A stretch of 64,000 bases of DNA, taken from SVTX01 sp051867975 (GTDB lineage: Bacteria; Bacillota; Clostridia; Oscillospirales; CAG-272). Under the pieces are notes generated by a model. It did no database searches. It was not told the DNA's origin and worked only from the letters and a program-made list of their open reading frames with translations. Numbering within the stretch: position 1 is the first letter of the stretch; the number at the start of each line of letters is the position of its first letter. The translations under genes were made by a program, and so were the position numbers. Of the stretch, positions 17,056 through 24,454 are shown piece after piece. The stretch spans positions 1 to 64,000 of the forward strand of contig JBJDZM010000002.1 of the NCBI GenBank assembly GCA_051867975.1, given 5' to 3'.

Positions 17056-19101
17056 TCACTTTTTCTCGATTATCTTCTGCGCCACGTTCTGAGGAACGGT
17101 ATCATATCCTGTTACGTTGTACTCAAAGGAGCCGCGTCCCTGTGTCATTGCACGGAGAACCGTCGGATAATCGGCAAGCTCTGCCTTGGGAGCAGACGCG
17201 TGAACAATGGTGTATCCGGGCTTTTCCTCGCACGCATCCATACCCATAACCGCCGCACGGCGCTTGTTGAGGTCTCCCATAACGTCACCGACCATATACT
17301 CGGGGACGAGAACGTCAAGGTCGCCAACAGGCTCAAGAAGCACGGGACCTGCCTGCTCAAGGCACTTCTTATATGCGAGCGATGCCGCGGTCTTAAAGGA
17401 TATTTCATCCGAGTCAACGGGGTGATACGAGCCGTCGTGAAGGTCAGCCGCAAGCCTTGTCATGGGGTAGCCGTAAGCACCCTTGAGCATTGCATCCTGA
17501 AGTCCCTTTTCAACCGCGGGGTTAAAGTTCTTCGGAACGACACCGCCGACAACGGATACGGTAAAGGTAAGTCCCTCTTCCTCTGCAGGCGAGAATTTGA
17601 TCCAAACGTGACCGAACTGTCCCGAGCCGCCGTTCTGCTTTTTGTGCTTTCCTTCAACGTCGACCGTCTTTGTAATCTTTTCACGGTAAGGAATCGCGGG
17701 GATCTCGTATCTTACGTTAACGCCAAAACGGTTCTTAAGATTTGCCGCCAGAATAGTCAGGTGCATATCTCCCATAGCGTAGATGAGCTGCTGATTTGTC
17801 TCGGCATTGTTCTCATAACGAAGAGTTCTGTCTTCCTCGGTCATTCTTGCGATCGCCTGCGAGATCTTGCTCTCGTCCTTTGCGGTGAGCGGATACATGG
17901 CTCTGCAATAGTAGGGAGTTGCGTATTTAACGGGGCTGTATTCAAGCTTTCCGGATGCGGAAAGAGTATCATTTGTGTTTGTATCGGTCAGCTTTGATAC
18001 CATTCCGATATCTCCGCATGCAAGCTCGTCGACCTCGATCTGCTTGTTGCCCTTCATTATGTATATGTGTGCCAATTTCTCATCAACGCCGCTTCTTGAA
18101 TTCTTGAGTGCCATGTCTTTTTTAACAGTTCCGTTCATGACCTTAAAGAATGACATCTTACCTACGAACGGATCAGCGACCGTCTTGAATACGAAGAGCG
18201 CGGGAGAGCCGTCAAGCTCGATTGCCGCATCGCTTCCGTCGGCGTATTTTTCTACCTTCTTTGCGGTATGTCTCGGGAAGGACGCCGCGATAGAATCCAT
18301 CATTGCGATAACGCCCCAAAGTCTTGTTGCCGCGCCGCAATATACGGGAGTGATGGTTCCGTCGATGATGCCCTGATGAAGTCCCTCAACACATTCTTCC
18401 TTCGTGAAGGGCTCACCCTCAAAGAACTTCTCCATAAGCTCCTCGCTCGTTCCCGCAACCGCCTCGTTGAGAACATCCTTGTACTGCTCAGCCGCCGCCT
18501 CAAGCTCGGGAGTCATATCGGTCGGGAATCTCTTTCCCGAATCGTCATAAACATACGCCTGCATATCAATAAGGTCTACCATCGTAATGTCCTTACCGTT
18601 CTTACCGACAGGGATAAATACGGGGCAGAGCGACTTGCCGAACTTCTCGCGAAGCTGAGCAAACGTCGCATTAAAGTGCGCGTCGTAGTTGTCGCACTTG
18701 TTTATAAAGAACGCTCTCGGTATGCCTGCAGAGACAGCCTTGTCCCATGCAAGCTCTGTTCCGACTTCCATTCCCGCCTTACCGTCAACGCAGATAACGC
18801 AAGAGTCCGCAACGCGAGTTCCCTGAACTACCTCGCCCTCAAAGTCGAGATATCCGGGAGTATCAATGATATTTATTTTAACATCCTTCCAAAATACATG
18901 TGCAACCGATGCCGAAAGAGAAAACTTTCTTGCCTGTTCCTCAGCGTCATAGTCACAGACGGTATTTCCGTCCGGTACGTTACCGAGTCTGTCGGTGCCG
19001 CCGCTTACGAAAAGCATAGCCTCGGCGAGGGAGGTTTTACCGCTTCCGCCGTGGCCCGCGAGGGCAATGTTACGAATTTGCTTTGTGCTGTACTGAGCCA
19101 T
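17056..19101 (-). CDS. Elongation factor G-like translational GTPase
   Basis: 681 residues, similar in length to EF-G. The P-loop is GHGGSGKT (about 15-22) with LAEAMLF following, switch II DTPGYLDFEGEV near 80, and the fourth G motif NKCD near 135. Domain IV is visible as HKKQNGGSGQFGHVWIKF and the C-domain as EPVGDLDVLVPEYMVGDVMGDLNKRRAAVMGM. The GHGGSGKT form and the SLSASVAHVFW region match the EF-G2-type paralogue group, not the main fusA product (GHIDAGKTT). Role is probably in translation or ribosome handling, not proven. It is monocistronic, with its own promoter and terminator. Confidence 0.9.
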   Translation of the reverse strand: MAQYSTKQIRNIALAGHGGSGKTSLAEAMLFVSGGTDRLGNVPDGNTVCDYDAEEQARKFSLSASVAHVFWKDVKINIIDTPGYLDFEGEVVQGTRVADSCVICVDGKAGMEVGTELAWDKAVSAGIPRAFFINKCDNYDAHFNATFAQLREKFGKSLCPVFIPVGKNGKDITMVDLIDMQAYVYDDSGKRFPTDMTPELEAAAEQYKDVLNEAVAGTSEELMEKFFEGEPFTKEECVEGLHQGIIDGTITPVYCGAATRLWGVIAMMDSIAASFPRHTAKKVEKYADGSDAAIELDGSPALFVFKTVADPFVGKMSFFKVMNGTVKKDMALKNSRSGVDEKLAHIYIMKGNKQIEVDELACGDIGMVSKLTDTNTNDTLSASGKLEYSPVKYATPYYCRAMYPLTAKDESKISQAIARMTEEDRTLRYENNAETNQQLIYAMGDMHLTILAANLKNRFGVNVRYEIPAIPYREKITKTVDVEGKHKKQNGGSGQFGHVWIKFSPAEEEGLTFTVSVVGGVVPKNFNPAVEKGLQDAMLKGAYGYPMTRLAADLHDGSYHPVDSDEISFKTAASLAYKKCLEQAGPVLLEPVGDLDVLVPEYMVGDVMGDLNKRRAAVMGMDACEEKPGYTIVHASAPKAELADYPTVLRAMTQGRGSFEYNVTGYDTVPQNVAQKIIEKK

Positions 19102-19221
19102 TGTTTTTTTCCTTAAACCCGCAATATTTCACAGGTCCCTTTCAATTTATATAGGCTGAAATCACATTACCGATGGAACTATTTAATTATAATCCCCAAA
19201 ATAACGCAATAGCATATAAAT

Positions 19222-19250
19222 ATTATACAACAAACGGACAAATTTTTCAA
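19222..19250 (-). promoter_or_regulatory. Sigma-A promoter of the EF-G-like gene
   Basis: Minus strand TTGAAA (19250-19245), 17 bases, TATAAT (19227-19222). It leaves a leader of about 115 bases with no obvious stem structure. Confidence 0.75.
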
Positions 19251-19352
19251 TATTTTTTAGTCATCTTTTTCTGTTCTATTAGTAGAATTTCAAATAAAAA
19301 ATTTGTGTATTTATCACAATTCGGGCGCATTTCGGCATGTAATCAAAGAAAA

Positions 19353-19376
19353 GCGGAAGCCCGTGTGAGCTTCCGT
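19353..19376. terminator. Terminator after the phosphoribosyltransferase gene
   Basis: GCGGAAGC / GCTTCCGT stem; TTTTCTTTG follows on the minus strand, where the gene ends at 19387. Confidence 0.65.
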
Positions 19377-19386
19377 TTATGATTTT

Positions 19387-20028
19387 TTAAAGCTTTGAAA
19401 ATCCGAAGCTGTTTACAAGAGCATCTATTTTCTCGCCTCTTTTGCACATCGGACATTCATGCGAGGGGTTCATCTCATACCCTTCAAGGTCATTCGGGTT
19501 GAATACGGAGCAGACGGGAATACCCGCACATTCATCGACCGTTGCAAATATAGATGCTATTCCCACGACGTCTCCGCCGTAGTATCTTATCGCCTCCATT
19601 GCCGCCTTTACCGTGTAGCCCGTGTTGACCGATGCCGCTAAAATAAGCACGTGCTTGCCCGATATCATGGGTACAAGACTGTCTCTGAACAGAAGCTGAT
19701 TTCCCGACGTAGGCTCGGGTGTTACGATATATATTGTCTGATGCGCATTCATGTTCATAAAATCTTCGCGTGTAAGCTCTTCTGCCAGGCACGTGCCGAC
19801 CACCTGCATTTCATCAAGGCAAAGAACCGTATCAATTATCGTATTCTTGTTGTAATATGCCGCTATCTCCTTTGCAAGCGCGACCGCTTCCGAAAGACGT
19901 GACTTCTGAACGGTTACGTCAATAAAGAAATTGCTGTGCGAGCGTCCGGTCGCAAAGTGACCTTTTGCAACACGCAAAATGAGGTTATTCCCCTTTGTTT
20001 TTACCTTGTATGTTGTAAGTGTAGGCAT
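19387..20028 (-). CDS. Phosphoribosyltransferase-family protein
   Basis: 213 residues. The start at 20028 has GGAGGG 7 bases upstream; the open frame extends further but without a site. The type I PRTase fold is suggested by HVLILAASVNTGYTVKAAMEAIRYYGGDVVG (about 135-165), corresponding to the PRPP loop, which normally has two acidic residues before the TG; here the place is taken by LAASVN. The C-terminus has CPMCKRGEKID, seen in some orotate phosphoribosyltransferase relatives. Substrate unknown. It is preceded by the TatD gene (130 bases) and a hairpin of GGAGC/GCTCC repeats near 20050-20070. Confidence 0.75.
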   Translation of the reverse strand: MPTLTTYKVKTKGNNLILRVAKGHFATGRSHSNFFIDVTVQKSRLSEAVALAKEIAAYYNKNTIIDTVLCLDEMQVVGTCLAEELTREDFMNMNAHQTIYIVTPEPTSGNQLLFRDSLVPMISGKHVLILAASVNTGYTVKAAMEAIRYYGGDVVGIASIFATVDECAGIPVCSVFNPNDLEGYEMNPSHECPMCKRGEKIDALVNSFGFSKL

Positions 20029-20159
20029 ATGATTCCCTCCGAAAACAGTCTCGGAGCATTTTTGCGCTCCTGATACTATTATTTTACATAAAACAGAGAA
20101 CTCTGTCAAGGCGGATTTTAACATTTTGTTAAAACTCACCAATTCAGAGTCCTCATTTT

Positions 20160-20966
20160 TTATAGTCCAAACAATTTTTCGGCGTTTTCGAACGTAATAT
20201 TTGCAACTTCGTCGTAGCACAAGCCATGTATCGCGGCGGCGGCAAGCGCGGTCTCGCGCATATATACCGAATTATTCATCATACCCCTGTACGGCACCGG
20301 CGCAAGATAGGGCGCGTCGGTTTCGATCAATAGTCGGTCAAGAGGTACGGCGGCGCAAGCCTCACGCACTCGGTCGGCGTTTTTGAAGGTCAAGGTTCCC
20401 GAAAAAGACACGTACCAGCCCCGCTTGACGATCTCCTTTACCATCTCCGCACGCATGCTGCAGCTGTGTATCACTCCGCGCACGTCCTTATGCCTGCATA
20501 TCATATCAAACGTATCTCCGTGTGCATCGCGGTTATGGATAATAACAGGCAGGTCGTATTTTTTCGCCAAGGACATTTGCGCATCGAAATAGGCGTATTG
20601 TAGTTCTTTATTGACCGGTTGCCAATAATAATCGAAGCCAATCTCACCGACGGCAACGATTTTATTCTCTTTCCGTTTCTTTTCATCGTATATGAGGGCT
20701 TCGATATCGGCTATCTCTTCTTCATACGGACGCTTGCATCTGTCCTGCGCATCCGACGGATGTATACCTACCGCCGCATACATGTTGTCGTACTTTTTCG
20801 CCATTTCGACAACGGTTTTTGAGTTTTCGGGGTCGGTTCCGACATTTACGACCGCTCCCACGGTCGCGCGAAAATCCTCGCTCGACAAAAGAGAGTCCGC
20901 TCCTCCCAAAAGCTCGTCAAACTTTTTGTCATAGTAATGCGCATGAGTATCAAATAGTTTTTCCAT
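20160..20966 (-). CDS. tatD: TatD family metal-dependent hydrolase
   Basis: 268 residues. The ATG at 20966 shares its A with the TAA stop of the upstream yigZ-like gene (TAATG), so translation is coupled; an in-frame upstream start at 21041 would lie inside that gene. Metal-binding motifs are in order: DTHAHYY near the start, GEIGFDYYW (about 115-123), VIIHNRDA (about 150), the internal His in GVIHSCS, and ETDAPYLAPVPYRG near 215. TatD enzymes are deoxyribonucleases implicated in DNA repair and turnover. Confidence 0.93.
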   Translation of the reverse strand: MEKLFDTHAHYYDKKFDELLGGADSLLSSEDFRATVGAVVNVGTDPENSKTVVEMAKKYDNMYAAVGIHPSDAQDRCKRPYEEEIADIEALIYDEKKRKENKIVAVGEIGFDYYWQPVNKELQYAYFDAQMSLAKKYDLPVIIHNRDAHGDTFDMICRHKDVRGVIHSCSMRAEMVKEIVKRGWYVSFSGTLTFKNADRVREACAAVPLDRLLIETDAPYLAPVPYRGMMNNSVYMRETALAAAAIHGLCYDEVANITFENAEKLFGL

Positions 20967-21604
20967 TATCTGTAATCGTACCTTTCTCCTGTCCTCTGAA
21001 CTCTGTCTTTTCCGCCGCTCATTTCGTTTATCCTTGCGCATAGCGGCGAGACTGCGGTCTCCTTTACCGCAAAGGAGACCTTGACCTTATCGGTAAACTC
21101 GGTGTCGTCAATTATCGCCGCAAAGGTCGGCAATATCACTGCGTATTTCTGATAATCCGAATATGAACACTCTAAGCTAAGCTCGGCATACTTCTCATAC
21201 GTGACTATCCCTGCCGCATCGAGCGCAATTTTTGCGCCGTGTGAATACGCGCGGACAAGTCCGCCCGCGCCGAGCAATATCCCGCCGAAATATCTCGTCA
21301 CGACGACAACGCAGTCGCACACACCGCTCTTGCGTATCGTCTCAAGCATAGGCACGCCTGCCGTTCCCTGAGGCTCACCGTCGTCCGAATAACGAGCCAC
21401 AATTCCACCCTTCAGAAGGTACGCCCAACAGTTGTGCGTTGCATCTCCGTATTCTTTTTTCTTTGCCCTGACGAACTCCATAGCTTCGTCTTCGCTTGTG
21501 ATATGCTTTGCGTGACCGATGAAAAGAGACCTTCTTTCCTCAAATTCATCGCTTCCCTCGCCTGCAAGCGTGGTATAAAGTTCTGCCTTTTTCTCTTCGC
21601 TCAT
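20966..21604 (-). CDS. YigZ/IMPACT family protein
   Basis: 212 residues. The IMPACT N-domain occupies about 15-125, with the conserved RSLFIGHAKHI, ATHNCWAYL, SDDGEPQGTAGVPML and VTRYFGGILLGAGGLVRAY segments. A ferredoxin-like C-domain (DUF1949 type) follows. Members are linked to translation regulation, but the biochemical role in bacteria is uncertain. It is encoded 18 bases downstream of hflX and overlaps tatD by one base, suggesting an hflX-yigZ-tatD operon. Confidence 0.93.
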   Translation of the reverse strand: MSEEKKAELYTTLAGEGSDEFEERRSLFIGHAKHITSEDEAMEFVRAKKKEYGDATHNCWAYLLKGGIVARYSDDGEPQGTAGVPMLETIRKSGVCDCVVVVTRYFGGILLGAGGLVRAYSHGAKIALDAAGIVTYEKYAELSLECSYSDYQKYAVILPTFAAIIDDTEFTDKVKVSFAVKETAVSPLCARINEMSGGKDRVQRTGERYDYR

Positions 21605-21622
21605 AGTCTGTTACCTTAAAAC

Positions 21623-22915
21623 TCAATATTCCTCTTCTTTTTGCGGTTCGGTGTCGTATTTTTTCAACATTCCGCGCACCTTTGAATCGACCGTTGCCCT
21701 TACGGTGACATACTCTTCTCCGTATTCGACCTCCTCAACCACGGCATCCTTGTAAAGCCGATTAAGTGCGCCCTGCTCACAATTCGGTATCTTAAAGACA
21801 ACGCTTGTCTTGCCGTCTCCGACTATTCTCACAAGCATTTCCGCCAACCTGTCGCACCCCTCGCCTGTCTTTGCAGAGATGTGAACGATATTTTCTCTCT
21901 CGCGCGTGCGGTCAATCACGGGGTCGTCAAAAGTCCCCCTGTCGCACTTATTAAAGACGTATATTGTCGGCTTGTCCCCTGCCCCAAGCTCTTCAAGCGT
22001 TTTCTCGGTACATTCAAGCTGTGAGAGATATTCGGGGTCGGACGCATCGGCGAGTATCATGATTATATCGGAATATACCGCCTCGTCAAGCGTTGAACGG
22101 AAGGCGTTTACCAGGTGGTGCGGCAGCTTGCGGATAAATCCGACTGTGTCGGTCAGGAGTACCGTCTCGCCGCTCGGAAGCTCAAACTTTCTCGTCGTAG
22201 GATCAAGCGTCGCAAAGAGCTTGTCCTCTGCCAAGATTCCGGCATCGGTGAGTCTGTTGAGAAGCGTCGATTTTCCCGCATTCGTATATCCTACAATGGC
22301 GATTTTCTTAAGTCCGCTGCGGTCTCGCGCCGAACGCATCGTTTTTCTTGTATTCGCCAGCTTTTCAAGCTCTTCTTCAAGCGCGACAATGCGGCGTTTG
22401 ATATGTCTGCGGTCGCTCTCAAGCTTTGATTCACCCGGGCCTCGAGTTCCGATTCCTCCTCCGAGTCTCGACAGCTCCGCGCCCTTACCGATAAGTCTCG
22501 GTGCGGTGTATTTGAGCTGCGCAAGCTCGACCTGCAGCTTTCCCTCTCCGCTCGTCGCGTGTAGCGCGAAAATATCAAGAATCAGCATAGAGCGGTCGAT
22601 GACGTTTACGTCGTTCCCGATATCCTCTTCAAGGTTTCTTATCTGCGCGGGAGACAGCTCCTCGTCGAAGATCACGAGCTTTACACCGTTATTTTCGCAA
22701 AGCTCGCTTATCTCGGCGACCTTTCCCTTTCCGATGAGAGTTCTCGGGTCGGGTGTGCTTTTGTTTTGCACTACGGTCGCAAACACCTCTCCGCCGGCAG
22801 TGTCAAGAAGCCTTGCAAGCTCCTGAAGCGATATTTCGACCTCGTCACTGTCGCGGTCGGTCACAATACCGACCAAAATTGCTTTTGACTTTATTTTTTC
22901 CTTTTCAAATTCCAT
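21623..22915 (-). CDS. hflX: Ribosome-associated GTPase HflX
   Basis: 430 residues. The HflX N-domain (about 10-110) includes TLIGKGKVAEI and VIFDEELSPAQIRNLE, and the coiled segment contains RLGGGIGTRGPGESKLE. The GTPase domain starts near 203: G1 GYTNAGKS, G3 DTVGF, and G4 NKCD. HflX binds the 50S subunit and rescues or splits stalled ribosomes, especially in heat stress. A ribosome-binding site GGGGG lies 6 bases before the ATG. The C-tail has a further 60-residue beta domain (VVFKIPNCEQGALNRLY). Confidence 0.95.
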   Translation of the reverse strand: MEFEKEKIKSKAILVGIVTDRDSDEVEISLQELARLLDTAGGEVFATVVQNKSTPDPRTLIGKGKVAEISELCENNGVKLVIFDEELSPAQIRNLEEDIGNDVNVIDRSMLILDIFALHATSGEGKLQVELAQLKYTAPRLIGKGAELSRLGGGIGTRGPGESKLESDRRHIKRRIVALEEELEKLANTRKTMRSARDRSGLKKIAIVGYTNAGKSTLLNRLTDAGILAEDKLFATLDPTTRKFELPSGETVLLTDTVGFIRKLPHHLVNAFRSTLDEAVYSDIIMILADASDPEYLSQLECTEKTLEELGAGDKPTIYVFNKCDRGTFDDPVIDRTRERENIVHISAKTGEGCDRLAEMLVRIVGDGKTSVVFKIPNCEQGALNRLYKDAVVEEVEYGEEYVTVRATVDSKVRGMLKKYDTEPQKEEEY

Positions 22916-22975
22916 AAATCTACCCCCTTGTGTCTATTGTACGGTAAAAAGCAGTCTGATATCCGCTTTTCCTAA

Positions 22976-23009
22976 AAAACCAAAAGAGACCGCACGCCGT
23001 GCGATCTCT
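22976..23009 (-). terminator. Terminator of rpmE
   Basis: AGAGACCGCAC / GTGCGATCTCT stem, followed on the minus strand by TTTTGGTTTTTTAG. Confidence 0.8.
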
Positions 23010-23056
23010 TCTAATGCATGGGCGCAGTCGCCCAAACTATGCGCAAAATCCGAAAA

Positions 23057-23266
23057 TTACTTGCCGAGTCCTTCGAGTCTCTTCTTGAACTTATCAACAC
23101 GTCCGCCTGCATCGACAAACTTCTGCTTGCCGGTGAAGAAGGGGTGGCACTTCGAGCAAACCTCGACTTTGATCTCTTCTCCCTTAGTGGACTTAGTAAC
23201 AACGGTCTCGCCGCATGCGCACTTGATAACGCACTCTACGTATTTGGGCTGGATAGCTTCCTTCAT
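23057..23266 (-). CDS. rpmE: 50S ribosomal protein L31
   Basis: 69 residues, typical for L31. The start at 23266 (MKEAIQPKYV) agrees with family length; a GTG five codons upstream is in frame. Zinc-ligand cysteines are kept as CVIKCACGE and VCSKCHPFFTGKQK, so this is the zinc-containing (C+) form. The protein is a component of the large subunit that bridges the 30S head. Single gene with its own promoter (23327-23355) and terminator. Confidence 0.97.
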   Translation of the reverse strand: MKEAIQPKYVECVIKCACGETVVTKSTKGEEIKVEVCSKCHPFFTGKQKFVDAGGRVDKFKKRLEGLGK

Positions 23267-23326
23267 TTCCTTGTACCTCACAAAATTATTTCGCTGTAAT
23301 TTGGCAGCGATTTCACAAGTAGAGTT

Positions 23327-23355
23327 ATTTTATCACAAAAAATCTCTTTTGTCAA
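23327..23355 (-). promoter_or_regulatory. Sigma-A promoter of rpmE
   Basis: Minus strand TTGACA (23355-23350), 17 bases, TAAAAT (23332-23327). Confidence 0.8.
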
Positions 23356-23392
23356 TAGTTTTTTGAAAGATTTTTCGACTCACGGTGAAAAA

Positions 23393-23896
23393 TCAGTTGT
23401 AGACGAGAAAATACGTTTCGCCATCAAAACCGATGCCTTTGATATTTGCGGCACTGCCTGATAACAGCTGACTGCATTTTTCAACATAGTCGATGCCATT
23501 GAGACCTATATATTTATTGGTTTGAGTGTCTTTGTCGGAAACAAGTTCTTTTCTTAATCGAATGATTCCTTCTGAATCTTGTTGCAGTACCAATTCTGCG
23601 ATAAGCTTATCCTTTTGATAAAGCAGATGTAAAACATATTCACCTTCGTTACCGTCACCATTCAGCAAGGGAATAACTAAAAACCAATCGAAGTCAAACA
23701 GATATTGACAAGAGCTTACATTTACACCGGAAGAATATATATCTTCGTATCTGTATTGGTTAATGTAACCGTTGGGGTGTAGCGTGACATCCGTCCATTC
23801 ATATATTGGAATTTGAGAAATCTCATTTGCTCTAAAGTTCCAATAAGTATTGAATTTTTCTCGACCTTCCTCTAACGAGGTGAAAGAATTTACCAA
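23393..23896 (-). pseudogene. Possible 5'-truncated gene, hypothetical protein
   Basis: 167 codons, with a TTG as the only possible start and a stop codon three codons before it, and no ribosome-binding site. The protein is AT-rich in its codons and beta-rich (YEWTDVTLHPNGYINQYRYED, VIPLLNGDGNEGEYVLHLLYQ), and looks like the C-terminal end of a secreted or immunity-like protein. No membrane segment or signal. It lies 100 bases downstream of the lipoprotein gene. It could be a remnant, or a gene translated from an unusual start; its family is unknown. Confidence 0.5.
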
Positions 23897-23994
23897 ATTC
23901 CATTAAATCGTAGCTTCGTGTCTGCTTGTTACAAGATTGCATTACCCCATACCTCAAGAGAGAATTCTACCCGATCACAAAGTCGAGAGGTGAA

Positions 23995-24444
23995 TCATTC
24001 ACTCGCCCACATTTTGATTATTTCTCCGGTAGCTTTAGATATAGCAATATTATAGCAACTTCCGGGTATTTCGCTATCCTCGCCAAAGTACACAACCCAT
24101 ATGTTATCTTCTGTGTCGTAAAAAACGCCTTGCAACACATATGATTGGCAAATGCCGCTTAGCTTCACTTCCTCAAATGCTTTGTCTGCAATTGAAATTG
24201 CAGTTTCTTTGTTAGGAACAATAGCATCACCTGAGGATGTATCAGGATTTTCAGAACCGGCAGTAACATCTGCCCAATCTTTACCGGGATAGATGCCTTC
24301 ACTATAACTATATGTTGTTGCTTCTTCTTTATTTGTCACGGATCCTTCTCCACTTTCTTTTGTTTCGCCATTATCAATGGTAGTACATCCGAATAACAAA
24401 AACAATACGATGAATGTAAATAATAAAAATACACTTCTTTTCAT
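23995..24444 (-). CDS. Lipoprotein, possible immunity-like partner of the preceding large protein
   Basis: 149 residues. The lipobox is LLFGC after a hydrophobic stretch (FLLFTFIVLFLLF), so the protein is probably acylated at Cys20 and anchored outside. A 50-residue polar, Thr/Ser/Glu-rich linker precedes a small alpha/beta domain (KETAISIADKAFEEV, then VVYFGED and YNIAISKATGEIIKMW), a pattern seen in NTF2-fold immunity and PepSY-like domains. The gene starts 11 bases after the stop of the toxin-like gene, the place where immunity genes are commonly found. The functional link is inference. Confidence 0.65.
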   Translation of the reverse strand: MKRSVFLLFTFIVLFLLFGCTTIDNGETKESGEGSVTNKEEATTYSYSEGIYPGKDWADVTAGSENPDTSSGDAIVPNKETAISIADKAFEEVKLSGICQSYVLQGVFYDTEDNIWVVYFGEDSEIPGSCYNIAISKATGEIIKMWASE

Positions 24445-24454
24445 AGTTCACCTC

